Shown here one piece after another: positions 15,627 through 24,646 of a DNA stretch of 64,000 bases. The position numbers and the translations under genes are program-made. Under the pieces are notes generated by a model. The model searched no databases. It was given only the letters and a program-made list of their open reading frames with translations, and was not told the DNA's origin. The first letter of the stretch is position 1, and every line of letters begins with the position of its first letter. Origin of the DNA: Hyphomicrobiales bacterium (GTDB lineage: Bacteria > Pseudomonadota > Alphaproteobacteria > Rhizobiales > Rhizobiaceae); assembly GCA_900466875.1 (NCBI GenBank), contig UBNQ01000016.1, positions 62,001-126,000 of the forward strand, given 5' to 3'.

Positions 15627-17824
15627 GCTGCCCTCTGCTTGAAATAACCATCCTCAAGAACGGTATTGCCGAGCAGGCCATCGTTTGACCGGTACGACAA
15701 GGTGTATTCCGCGGATATGCTATCTGCTATCTGGTCATAGTAACGTCCACCCACTTCTTCAGGCTGAGAAAGGATGATGACCTGGCTTCCGCCATTTTTG
15801 AAGAAATCGAGCACACGCTCCCGATGTCCAGTATCCAGACGACCGAGCGGCGTATCGATGACCAGTGGAAGTTGCGATCCAACCAGTCCCCCAACGGCCG
15901 AAATCAGCGATGTCGCGAATATTTGGTTCTCGCCCGCCGAGGCCTCCGCCTGGCTTATATCGTTCCCGATCGCATCAAAAATCCTTACTGAGCCGTCCTC
16001 CTTGATCTCAATCCGCTGGATAACGGTCTTGTGCGCGAGCTGTCGGTAGTTCGACGAGACTTTTTCAGCTAGGGCGGCGTAATATTCGGGTACGATCTGA
16101 TCTATGGCATTCAAGATTTCGATCCGCAAGGTGGTCGCCGCGTCCACTACAGGAAGACCGGCCGCTGTCCCGCGGCGCTGGATCGACCTCCGCTCCAGAT
16201 TTGTCCGCTTCACCGCGAGCTCATTCTCGACATGCCACAACTGCTGCGCATTCTCGCGTAGCTTCCTTTCGACCGCTTCGAGCTCGCCGTTTATTTCACG
16301 GAGGACTGCTGAGTAGCGGCTTCGCGCTGCTTCAATACCTTCTTCAAACTGAAGTGATTCGTCGCTCTCTCTGATAATCTGACCCAGCTCTTTAGCTTGA
16401 CGGAGGAACTCCGGCAGTTGGACCTTTGCATCCTGAACGCCTTGCCCAAGGCCCTGGACAACTCGCTCGACATCGTATCGTTCGAGGTACTTGTGGCGGC
16501 TCTGATCGGCGACACTGGCGTGGCGCGAAACTGTCCACGCCGAACGCACTCTTTCCTTGATCATGCTGCCCGTCGCCATATCGACTTTGGGCTCAATTTT
16601 ATCCAGGGCCTTCAGAAGGTTATCGAGTGCAAGCTCCGACGGGTTGCTTTCCAAGACACGACTGCTGGCTACTTTCTCAAGCGCACTGACCGTTCTCTTC
16701 ATCAATGGCTTACCGAGGAGTAGATATGGGAGGAGCCTTGAGGCGGTTGCCGCCATCTCGTTGCGTAGGGCTGTCAGTTGCTGGCTTGCGTTATGTTTGG
16801 TTTCGAGCGTTTCGTGCCTGTCCTTGAAGCTGTGGCTAGTGAGCGCGCCCATGTCGTGAACAATCACGTCGCGTCGTTGCTTTAGGGCCGTCGCCTCTGC
16901 TTCGATGCCATCGCGGTTGCGTAGGCATTCAGCTTGCCTGCTTTCAAGTCCGGTGACATCCCGCCGGAGCTCCAAATCGACATCCTCATCGACGAGATCG
17001 CGAGAGCGGTCTTTCACATAGTCAGAAAGGTCGGCAGCCAACCGCTTGAGGGATGATATCCCCAAGGCGCTCTCGATCCCGATCCGAACCTGCTCTCTAA
17101 CGTCCTTCCGGCCCAGTTCCACCACGCGCTCGCCATCGAACAGAAAAAACGGGATCATGCTGGCGGGGGCGACGATCGAGGCGATGAGGCTCTCATAGAA
17201 GGATATCGGGTCTTCATCCTGAGGAACCGCTACAATATCGCGGTCTTCCCCGAGACGGATTACAACCTCCTCGTCGTCCTCATACAACTGGCCGTCGTCA
17301 TCAAAGTACCAGCGTCGCTCGATTTCCATCTCGCCGTTAGGTATCGATAGCTCTACAACTACGGATGACATCCGCTCGCCGCGATCGTAAGCGGGCTTAT
17401 GGAGCGCTCGCTCGATGAAGCTGCGATATTCTGCCCGCCGGACAACTTCTGACGACTGTGCCGACCCGCGGCCACCGTCAATGAAGCTGCCCGCGCCGTA
17501 CAGCCCGGCGATTAGGGCGTCGAGAATACTTGTCTTGCCGTTGCCGTTGTTGCCGCCGATCAGCACAATCGGGCGATCGGACGCCGTTGTAGGAAACTCC
17601 AGGTCCGCGGCGTCGAAGGCCTTCCAGTTGGTCATCCGGATCCGCTTGAACTGGCATCTCCGCCGCAAGCCGTCGTGTACCGCCGCTATCTGGGTTCGGA
17701 GCTCCTCCGGCTCGATGGTTGCTGAGGCGAAAATGCTGTCAAAACGAAGAAAAAGCCGTCGACGGTTCTTGTGGGAGCCAAGCATGGATTTGGCTTCCAG
17801 TAGTTGTTCAAGACTGTTACTCAT
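15623..17824 (-). CDS. dndD: DNA sulfur modification ATPase DndD
   Basis: A 733-residue SMC-like ATPase of the phosphorothioation core. Walker A GGNNGNGKTS is at 90-99, preceded by FKRIRMTNWKAFDAADLEF. Coiled coils fill about 200-550. The C-terminal lobe has ASAGENQIFATSLI as signature and VIDTPLGRLDTGHRERV as Walker B/D-loop. About 60 extra residues precede the usual DndD start. It lies 29 bp after dndC and overlaps dndE. Its role is taken to be ATP-dependent DNA nicking or structural change during sulfur insertion. Confidence 0.9.
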   Translation of the reverse strand: MSNSLEQLLEAKSMLGSHKNRRRLFLRFDSIFASATIEPEELRTQIAAVHDGLRRRCQFKRIRMTNWKAFDAADLEFPTTASDRPIVLIGGNNGNGKTSILDALIAGLYGAGSFIDGGRGSAQSSEVVRRAEYRSFIERALHKPAYDRGERMSSVVVELSIPNGEMEIERRWYFDDDGQLYEDDEEVVIRLGEDRDIVAVPQDEDPISFYESLIASIVAPASMIPFFLFDGERVVELGRKDVREQVRIGIESALGISSLKRLAADLSDYVKDRSRDLVDEDVDLELRRDVTGLESRQAECLRNRDGIEAEATALKQRRDVIVHDMGALTSHSFKDRHETLETKHNASQQLTALRNEMAATASRLLPYLLLGKPLMKRTVSALEKVASSRVLESNPSELALDNLLKALDKIEPKVDMATGSMIKERVRSAWTVSRHASVADQSRHKYLERYDVERVVQGLGQGVQDAKVQLPEFLRQAKELGQIIRESDESLQFEEGIEAARSRYSAVLREINGELEAVERKLRENAQQLWHVENELAVKRTNLERRSIQRRGTAAGLPVVDAATTLRIEILNAIDQIVPEYYAALAEKVSSNYRQLAHKTVIQRIEIKEDGSVRIFDAIGNDISQAEASAGENQIFATSLISAVGGLVGSQLPLVIDTPLGRLDTGHRERVLDFFKNGGSQVIILSQPEEVGGRYYDQIADSISAEYTLSYRSNDGLLGNTVLEDGYFKQRAA

Positions 17825-17853
17825 AAACTCTAGCCATGCGATCTCGCGTCGTT

Positions 17854-18984
17854 TTAAGCAGAGAGGTTAGAGAGATCCTCTGCCCATATTCTCTTGATTG
17901 CGGCGATCTCCTCGTCACTGATGAGTGCCAGGGAAACCTCCTCCTGCATGGCGACTAGCTTATCAAGGATTTGTCGTCTGGCGTCCAGTGTAAAGGGACC
18001 CGGGATCAGACGGCCATCTCCGACAAAATTCAGCTTCCCATTCCGTCGGGTGGCCATTCTCATCGCGCCGTCTTCGCGGATTTCCTTGAGCCAATCCCGG
18101 AATTCGAGAAGGGGCTCAAGATCTCCATATCCGGATTCGATGAACGATTCCGCGCTTTTATCCTTCTCGACAACGGTGCATGTCCAGCAACCGAACCGGG
18201 AAGAGCTCGTTCCGCAAGACGGCGCTTCGCTTTTATCTGTGACCAGTGGACACTCGCCTGCGCCCGCGTTCCGGTACATTGTGACCAGTTCACGATGGGT
18301 GCCGCCCCAAGGTGGGCTCGACTGCAAAAGCGTTTGCCATACCTCTTCGGTGGTCAGCTCAACGATTGGCTTATAGACGAAGCAATTCTTCAGGCTGTTA
18401 TGGGCGTTCAGGCGCTCGCCGTTTTCATACCGCTCGACGCTGCGCGCTCTCTGCGAGGATTCAGCTCTCCTCACGCCTAGCAGAAGGATGGCCTGTCCTG
18501 ACTTGTCGACCTGGTTCTGGATGTACTCGGTGGTCGGAATAATCTTCATCCGATCGGTACACCAACGAAACATCCTGCTTGGGGAAGGATAACCGCGCCC
18601 GATGAGGTTCACCCAAAATGTATGGTCGATATCTGGAACGGTTTTCGCGACATTGACGGGTAGCCGCAGCGCGTCGATCGAGCCCGCGATCCGATCCAAT
18701 ACAGATTGGAGGTGGCTCGCAATAACGGGAGATTCAACGAGCGTGTCGTTCGCCACCACGTGGACGCGCCGTGTGCGAAGCCGGGGAGGCAGGGCCAATA
18801 GCATTTCGAAAACGAGCTGGGCCAGCAACGTGCTGTCCTTGCCGCCTGAAAAGCCGATTATCCAAGGGGTAGAATGTGGCTGCACGTATTCATCGCGAAG
18901 ATCTGCGAGCACCGATTTCAGTTTGTCTGCGAGGCTTGGCTTCGTCGCGGCTTGGGTGTTCGCGGGATTGACCACGATGTTCAT
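17854..18984 (-). CDS. dndC: DNA phosphorothioation sulfurtransferase DndC
   Basis: A PAPS-reductase-like PP-loop protein of 376 residues. The PP-loop SGGKDS is at 46-51. Cysteines likely to hold the iron-sulfur cluster are Cys245 (GECPLV), Cys257 (SCGTSS), Cys266 and Cys269 (GCWTC); Cys142 lies in FRWCTDRMK. DndC activates the DNA backbone with ATP and passes sulfur from DndA. The start overlaps the dndA stop by 4 bases, so translation is coupled. Confidence 0.93.
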   Translation of the reverse strand: MNIVVNPANTQAATKPSLADKLKSVLADLRDEYVQPHSTPWIIGFSGGKDSTLLAQLVFEMLLALPPRLRTRRVHVVANDTLVESPVIASHLQSVLDRIAGSIDALRLPVNVAKTVPDIDHTFWVNLIGRGYPSPSRMFRWCTDRMKIIPTTEYIQNQVDKSGQAILLLGVRRAESSQRARSVERYENGERLNAHNSLKNCFVYKPIVELTTEEVWQTLLQSSPPWGGTHRELVTMYRNAGAGECPLVTDKSEAPSCGTSSSRFGCWTCTVVEKDKSAESFIESGYGDLEPLLEFRDWLKEIREDGAMRMATRRNGKLNFVGDGRLIPGPFTLDARRQILDKLVAMQEEVSLALISDEEIAAIKRIWAEDLSNLSA

Positions 18985-20129
18985 GCTCGTCTCCGGATCG
19001 ATCGCAGTTCAATGACACTGGCCGTGATGGCACGCGTCGCGACCTCAATTTCAATATCTGTCGTGAATGGCCCGAGGCCTATGCGGATGGCGGATTCCGC
19101 AACTTGTCTAGGAAGGCCCATAGCCAGCAGTACAGGCGAAGGCTCAAGCGATTTCGCACTGCACGTCGATCCCGTCGAGACTGACACCGATTGCTGGAGG
19201 TGGTATGTTAGTGCCTCGCCGTCTACATCGTCGAAAGAGATGTTGATGTTGCCCGGAAGACGGGTGGCCGCCGAACCGTTCAGCTTGGATCCGGGGATTT
19301 TCAGGAGCTCCATGAGGAGCATGTCGCGCATATGGAGGACGCGTGAATTAGTTTCGGTCATCTCTTCGCCAGCAAGCTGGCACGCAATACCGAACCCGAC
19401 GCACAGGGGAGTGGGTAGAGTGCCGGATCGTAGTCCCGCCTCCTGTCCGCCACCGGAAAGCAGTGGTCCCATCTTCGGCTTCAGAAGTCTCCTGACATAG
19501 AGCGCGCCGATACCCCCCGGTCCGCCAAGCTTGTGGCCAGAGATGCTTGCAAGGTCCAGAAGCCGAAGATTCACATCCACCTTGCCTGCAGCCTGAGCAA
19601 GATCAGAGTGGAACAAGGCTCCGCTCGCTCGGGCAAGCTCGGAGATGGCGTCCAACGGCTGCAATACACCGACTTCGTGATTGGCCGCGGCAACTGATAC
19701 GATGCCAGTGTTGTCCGTGATCGTAGACGCCGCAGCGTCGAGATCGATCAATCCATCCGCCTGGACGGGCAGGGTAGTGACCTCGAAACCATCCCGGTGA
19801 AGCATTTCTGCTGCCTTGAGCACCGATGGATGTTCGATAGCACTCACCGCAATCGTTCTTTTGCCCTTGGCGACCAAATGATCGCGTAGTCCCGCGAATA
19901 CAAGATTATTGGCCTCCGTAGCACCGGAGGTAAAGATTATTTCCGAGGGGCGAGCTCCGAGCAGCCCGGCGACCTGTTCCCGTGATCTCTCGACGGCTTC
20001 ATAGGCGGCTGTCCCGTGCAAATGCGTTGAGTGCGGGTTGGAATCGAGCCGCTCGTATGCCTCGAACGTCGCAATCCGTGCCGTCGGATGCATTAGGGCA
20101 TGGGAATGGTAGTCCAGATAAATCGGCAT
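18981..20129 (-). CDS. dndA: Cysteine desulfurase DndA (IscS/NifS-like)
   Basis: PLP-dependent cysteine desulfurase of 382 residues supplying sulfur for DNA phosphorothioation. The cofactor lysine is Lys200 in SISGHKLGG, with TSGATEANN for phosphate binding and IEHPSV upstream. The persulfide cysteine is Cys323 in STGSTCSAKS. It is the first gene of the Dnd operon. No dndB, the usual repressor gene, lies next to it; the upstream 296 bp hold no gene. Confidence 0.93.
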   Translation of the reverse strand: MPIYLDYHSHALMHPTARIATFEAYERLDSNPHSTHLHGTAAYEAVERSREQVAGLLGARPSEIIFTSGATEANNLVFAGLRDHLVAKGKRTIAVSAIEHPSVLKAAEMLHRDGFEVTTLPVQADGLIDLDAAASTITDNTGIVSVAAANHEVGVLQPLDAISELARASGALFHSDLAQAAGKVDVNLRLLDLASISGHKLGGPGGIGALYVRRLLKPKMGPLLSGGGQEAGLRSGTLPTPLCVGFGIACQLAGEEMTETNSRVLHMRDMLLMELLKIPGSKLNGSAATRLPGNINISFDDVDGEALTYHLQQSVSVSTGSTCSAKSLEPSPVLLAMGLPRQVAESAIRIGLGPFTTDIEIEVATRAITASVIELRSIRRRA

Positions 20130-20425
20130 ATGGCCTGTCGCTTCTACAAGTTTGCTCTAACGAGCGACACTGAAATTTTTAGCGACAATACACGGATTCG
20201 CTGCGCTGCGCCCGGAAAGCTTGCTTCAGGTCCCCAGAAATCATGCAAGCTTGTTCACTGCGACGACGCATCGCGTGGAGCCACTCTAATGTTCGATGTA
20301 GGTGAGAGTACCTGGAGCACCACGACAACACCCGTCCGACAACTCAAGTCTCAGACGTTGTGCAGGCCGTTCCGCTCAGTCAGGAAGAAACTTGCATAGA
20401 CGCTGGCACCGTCGGTCTCGCGTTT
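20130..20425. promoter_or_regulatory. Promoter region of the Dnd operon, with AGCGACA direct repeats
   Basis: No gene is seen. AGCGACA occurs at 20163-20169 and 20181-20187, 18 bp apart start to start and 34-58 bp before the dndA start, making it a candidate operator. An 11-bp inverted repeat pairs 20417-20427 with 20436-20446 around the stop codon of the neighbouring membrane-protein gene; it has no clear T-run. Confidence 0.35.
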
Positions 20426-20926
20426 CTACGAAAGAAGAAACGCGAGTGCAAAGACGGCGTTAGCCAACACCGCGCCACTCGTAACAATGAGTGTGCGTGC
20501 TTTGCTCGAGTTCTCTCGAATCCAACTAGCCCTACCAGCTGCCGCACTGAAACCCACCGCCATAACACCGACGACGACGAAGGGAAACGGGTTGTTGGTC
20601 ATCATGCTTACAAGATAAGCTCCGAGAGCGCCCGCTAAAGCAGCCGATCCACCGAGTGCAACTGTCGATGCGATGCCGTCCCGGCTTGTTCCAATATGCC
20701 CGAGGACGTGAAGCATGACCGCTATGGACACGAGGCACGAGACAGCGAGTCCAATTTCGGTTTCACGTCCGTATCCGCTGGCAGCCGCAGTCTCGAATAG
20801 GATGTAAGACGCGCCTGCTATGAGGCCGCATATCAAAACCATGATCAGAGCATAGCGAGCACGATCGATTGGATTGACAAAATCCAATCGGAATTCGTGT
20901 ATCGCGGCTTTCATAATGGCGGTCAT
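20426..20926 (-). CDS. Unknown membrane protein, about five TM segments
   Basis: A 166-residue protein not recognised from any family. Hydrophobic segments lie near residues 25-48, 60-80, 87-110, 112-130 and 145-165; a short charged N-terminus (MTAIMKAAIHEFRLDF) precedes them. It diverges from another unknown membrane protein at 21073 and ends at a small hairpin. Gene-like base composition and an ATG with no competing frame support it, but there is no functional evidence. Confidence 0.6.
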   Translation of the reverse strand: MTAIMKAAIHEFRLDFVNPIDRARYALIMVLICGLIAGASYILFETAAASGYGRETEIGLAVSCLVSIAVMLHVLGHIGTSRDGIASTVALGGSAALAGALGAYLVSMMTNNPFPFVVVGVMAVGFSAAAGRASWIRENSSKARTLIVTSGAVLANAVFALAFLLS

Positions 20927-21072
20927 GACACATCCTTGACTACATCGCCAGATTGTGGCTTTTGAATCTTAATAAGTCCTGCCAAGAAAAATTTCAAGGT
21001 CGGCCGATGGACTCGCGCCGCGGTTGAATAATGGAACGGCTTTTTGCGTGGGCAGGTTCCATAAGGCCTATC

Positions 21073-22023
21073 ATGAATTCGAGCTGGTTACTACACGTCG
21101 CCGCGAGCGCGTTAACGACACTGGTCTGCTTTGTTATCACCGTCATGATCAGCTCGTGGCTGAGACTCCCGTTCCCAGGCGGCATTGACGAGGGCGTCGC
21201 TTATTTCGGCATCTTTTTCGCGGCCTTGATTTCCGTCATGGGAGCAATGCCTGATATCACCCAAAATGGTCGATTGGTCAGGAACGATTGGGTTGACAAC
21301 GTCTACTGGCGGTTCGCTTTTAGCATGATTGTAGCTATCGCCGGTGCGGTTGGGGGCGGCGTTCTTCGCCGTTGGATAGTCGGTGAAGATACGATACTTG
21401 GTCAGCCTTTGCATCGATGGTGGACTCCGTTATTTTTAGGCTGGGCAGTCGGATACATGTTGCAGGGAACACGAAACTTTTACATCTCGTCTCCCAAAGC
21501 CGCTTCAGTGATGAACGAGTTCGATGCCTGGATCATGGGCGCTTTCGCAGCGGCAGGAGCGTTTGCGGCTGCGCCTTGGAGGCCTGTCGGAATGTTTTCC
21601 CAGAATCCATTCTTTCAGATCGCGGCCGCTGCCTTGTTAGCGGCCGTAACGGGGGCCGGAGGCGGCATTGTCGCTCGATGCATCGGAAATCTAACATTCA
21701 ATTTCTGGAAACGTGAGCCGCTTCATACCGTCCTAAGGCAAGCGCTTCGACAGTATGTGCAGTTAGCGTTCGGTGTCGGCATATTATCCTACCTCGCTCT
21801 GAGAGCGGTCACGTCTCTTCTCGCACCAAAGAACGTCACCGCAGAAATGTTCATGAGCGCAAGCCTCGACCCCGCCGCCTTTGAGCGCTGGGACCAGTGG
21901 TTCAGCTCCGAAACCGCAACGACGGCGGCGAATCTGATAATTGGAACGAACGTCGGATTGACGCTCGGAATGTCGTTCGCGGCTGGATTTGGAGCCTGTT
22001 ACGCATTGCGGAACACGAAGTAG
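21073..22023 (+). CDS. Unknown polytopic membrane protein
   Basis: A 316-residue protein with roughly seven hydrophobic segments (for example WLLHVAASALTTLVCFVITV, FAALISVMGAM, FAFSMIVAIAGAVGGGVL, FFQIAAAALLAAVTGAGGG, LAFGVGILSYLALRAV). A Trp-rich loop, WWTPLFLGWAVGY, lies near residue 125. ATG 21073 is preferred over 21031 because AAGG is 6 bases upstream. The family is not recognised. The divergent pair with the 20426-20926 gene suggests a shared control region and possibly one membrane complex (inference). Confidence 0.6.
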   Translation: MNSSWLLHVAASALTTLVCFVITVMISSWLRLPFPGGIDEGVAYFGIFFAALISVMGAMPDITQNGRLVRNDWVDNVYWRFAFSMIVAIAGAVGGGVLRRWIVGEDTILGQPLHRWWTPLFLGWAVGYMLQGTRNFYISSPKAASVMNEFDAWIMGAFAAAGAFAAAPWRPVGMFSQNPFFQIAAAALLAAVTGAGGGIVARCIGNLTFNFWKREPLHTVLRQALRQYVQLAFGVGILSYLALRAVTSLLAPKNVTAEMFMSASLDPAAFERWDQWFSSETATTAANLIIGTNVGLTLGMSFAAGFGACYALRNTK

Positions 22024-22097
22024 CGCTTCTAAATAATTGATTTACAACAAAATATTATAGATTACCCCTAGTCGTAGGAGGTGCTGATCTGTTTGAC

Positions 22098-22244
22098 CTA
22101 GCCATTCCGGATGGCCAGCACGAATGCCAGAATACCCATGCCGAGAAAATAAAGGCCCAGCGCGGCGTGTAGATTAGGCAGTCGGACGGCAACGGCTTTC
22201 GAAAGCGCCTGGTGTGGTTCTTGCCGCAAAGTGCGCTCGGTCAT
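22098..22244 (-). CDS. 48-residue single-TM peptide, coupled to the upstream secreted protein
   Basis: A short reading frame, MTERTLRQEPHQ to the end AIRNG, with one membrane segment (LHAALGLYFLGMGILAFVLA). Its ATG overlaps the stop of the upstream gene as ATGA, which supports translation. Function unknown. Confidence 0.5.
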   Translation of the reverse strand: MTERTLRQEPHQALSKAVAVRLPNLHAALGLYFLGMGILAFVLAIRNG

Positions 22245-22552
22245 CGCTTTGCTTCCCTTTTAACGGAAGTTGATGGGCGGTTCAGGCCGCTGCTTCGGCC
22301 GTCCTCGGCTCTACGCGCGCGAGAAGCGGCTGAATGGCCGGGTTCTATGACGCCTTTCCAGGTGTGCGGTATCGAGCCAGTTACGTCGGCGTCGGCGTCG
22401 GGGCGGGCGGTAGGTACCGGGACATTTTCCGGAAAGAAAAGGTCTGGAAACGAAAATGCCGAGGCGTTTCCGCTTACCGATGACGCGACAATCAGCACGG
22501 CGATCACAGTGGCGGCGGTCGAACGGCGGGAGGTTGAAATGTTACTGGTCAT
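22241..22552 (-). CDS. Small exported protein, unknown
   Basis: A 103-residue protein with a signal-peptide-like start (basic STSRRSTAA, then TVIAVLIVASSVSGNASAF). The mature part is Pro/Arg/Ser-rich with DADADVTGSIP, common in rhizobial lipoprotein-like or periplasmic proteins. AGGA precedes the ATG. It is followed by an overlapping 48-residue TM peptide. No family recognised. The 208 bp between it and the gntP-like stop hold nothing evident. Confidence 0.5.
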   Translation of the reverse strand: MTSNISTSRRSTAATVIAVLIVASSVSGNASAFSFPDLFFPENVPVPTARPDADADVTGSIPHTWKGVIEPGHSAASRARRAEDGRSSGLNRPSTSVKREAKR

Positions 22553-22760
22553 CAGAATTTCCTCTCTGTTGCTACGACAGCCGCGGCTGTCGTGATGAAG
22601 AAAATGTACTGGTCCTGATGCATGCCTGAAATTGCATTGAGGTCTGGCCCGGATAACCTCTTGGTGTTACCTCCCTCATCCGAGTGCCCATCACGGCTGC
22701 CGTCTTCACAGGCCTTGGGCAGCCGGACCTTTTGTCGAAACCATTTCTCTAGGGCTCCAG

Positions 22761-24152
22761 CTATACCAACGGTGGCAGAAGGTTCATCAACAGCACCATC
22801 ACGAGGCCGACCACTGAAACGATTGACTGGATGACGGATATCGTCTTCGTGGCCTCGCCCATCGTCATGCCGAAGGACTCCTTCACGAGCCAGAACCCTG
22901 CATGGTTCGCGTAGTTGAAAAAGAGCGACCCGCATCCGATCGCCAGTGCGAGGAGGGGAGTGTTGACGGGTTCCGCCATCGCAAGTGGGGCCAGAAGCCC
23001 GGCCGCGCCGACGATGCCGACGGTCGCCGACCCGGTGGACACGGATAGCAGCATCGAGATCACCCACCCAAGAACTAATGGCGAAAGTGTGAATTGCTGG
23101 CTGAGATGGACAATGGCATCGCCCACTTTCGCATCCGTCAGTATATGCTGGAAAGCTCCGCCGCCGGCTATTATCACCAGTACGTTCGCAATGGGCTTGA
23201 GGCTGGAGGAGAGAGCACTTCTCAGTCTCTCGGAGTCACCCGAACGCGCATACACGAGTACGCAAGCGGCGAACACCACACCAATGAGCATTGCCATTAC
23301 CGGATCGCCGACAAACGCGGCCAGGCGCGCGGCGATTGTGTCCTTAGGCAGAAGTAGCTCCAAAACTGCGTTTAGCAGCATCAGCAAGGCAGGAAGCAAC
23401 GCAACCAAAATGCTCAGTCCAAGCCGGGGCTGCCATTCCCGTTGGGTTGGTCTATCTTCGTCGGAACCGGAGAATTGCTTCACCAAGGAGGCGTCGGGTC
23501 TTACGGAGAGGCGGCGAGAAATTAGCGCTCCGTATACCGGGCCGCCCAGAACGATGGCCGGGATCGCAGCCACAAAGCCGTAGAGCATAGTTGCCCCGAT
23601 GTTAGTCTTCAACGAAGCAATTGCGGTTAAAGGGCCTGGGTGGGGCGGGACCATGCCATGCATTGACGCGAGCGCAGCAATTACGGGAACGCCAACATAG
23701 ACGTAAGCAGATCCCTTGATGGCTCTTGTGTCATCCAATTTTCTAGCCACGCTGAAAATTAGCGGAAGCAGAACGACCAGGCCGACTTCGAAGAACATTG
23801 GGATGCCAATCACGAATGCTACACCAGACATTGCCCACGGCAGCATGCGTATCGACGTTTTCCGGATGATCATCTCGGCGATGCCATCGGTCACTCCGGC
23901 GTCCGCAAGGATTTTGCCGAGCATCGCTCCTAGCGCGACGACGAGACCCACGGCACCGAGCGTGCCGCCCGCGCCGGATTCGATCGACTTTATCACTTTG
24001 TCCATCGGCATGCCGGCGAGCAATCCGACTAGAAGCGAAGTCGTGATCAGAGCTAGTAGTGGGTGCATCCTCACGCGAGAGACAATCAGTGCGACAAGGA
24101 GGCCAACCCCTCCCGCGGCGATCGCGAGAAGCTGGATGTCTGAGTTACTCAT
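22761..24152 (-). CDS. GntP-family gluconate/organic-acid:H+ symporter
   Basis: A 463-residue permease with about 12-14 hydrophobic segments. GntP signatures are clear: ESGAGGTLGAVGLVVALGAM, IGIPMFFEVGLVVLLPLI, the MVPPHPGPLTAIASL loop, IIAGGGAFQHILTDAKVG, and FFNYANHAGFWLVKESFGM near the C-terminus. Likely substrates are gluconate or related sugar acids. ATG 24152 gives the family's usual MSNSDIQLL-type start. It stands alone; a TACAAG-type element lies about 89 bp upstream at 24241-24246. Confidence 0.88.
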   Translation of the reverse strand: MSNSDIQLLAIAAGGVGLLVALIVSRVRMHPLLALITTSLLVGLLAGMPMDKVIKSIESGAGGTLGAVGLVVALGAMLGKILADAGVTDGIAEMIIRKTSIRMLPWAMSGVAFVIGIPMFFEVGLVVLLPLIFSVARKLDDTRAIKGSAYVYVGVPVIAALASMHGMVPPHPGPLTAIASLKTNIGATMLYGFVAAIPAIVLGGPVYGALISRRLSVRPDASLVKQFSGSDEDRPTQREWQPRLGLSILVALLPALLMLLNAVLELLLPKDTIAARLAAFVGDPVMAMLIGVVFAACVLVYARSGDSERLRSALSSSLKPIANVLVIIAGGGAFQHILTDAKVGDAIVHLSQQFTLSPLVLGWVISMLLSVSTGSATVGIVGAAGLLAPLAMAEPVNTPLLALAIGCGSLFFNYANHAGFWLVKESFGMTMGEATKTISVIQSIVSVVGLVMVLLMNLLPPLV

Positions 24153-24646
24153 TTTGCTATCCCGAATTTGACAGGGGAAATCGGTTTCCAAGCTCGGTGC
24201 CGAGCACGGATGTAATTTCGCAAAATCGGCGACGGGTCTCTTGTATATTCGCGCATAGCAACTCTAAGCCAAAACTTACTCGCGTGCCTTTCATTTAAGC
24301 TGCGCCAGCCGGATTTGAGCGACCCGAGAACCAAAGTGATTATCGGTAGTGACTGAGCAAATTAGTGCCTGTGCGACGAGTGCCGCAACGACGGCGGTCA
24401 CCAGAAGCGCGTTTGAAATCTATCAGCAGGAATGGGGAAGGGGATTCAGAAGTGTCGCTCCACCAGATGGTGCGCGTAATTCTCTGAATAGTTGCTATGC
24501 TTGGATCGCGAAGCTGCCATCCAAGCGGCGCGGATGGGAGCAGGCCAGATAGGCTCCTGCTACCATCCCAACTCGTTTGCGGCTGGAGAGCATATGCCGC
24601 AGTCGTTACTCATGCTCGAGATTCAGTTCTCGAGCATGAGGATTGA
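24153..24646. other. 494-bp intergenic region with a perfect 13-bp inverted repeat
   Basis: No convincing gene. A perfect inverted repeat pairs 24609-24621 with 24628-24640 around a 6-base loop (ttcagt), ending 6 bp from the stop of the cobalt-permease gene. It has no T-run on either strand, so it may be a Rho-dependent or processing hairpin rather than a simple terminator. A search by eye for cobalamin-riboswitch boxes found none. Confidence 0.5.

Noticed and set aside
17894..18480. Two overlapping plus-strand frames
   Set aside because: They are shadows of dndC, which has an intact PP-loop and cysteine set.
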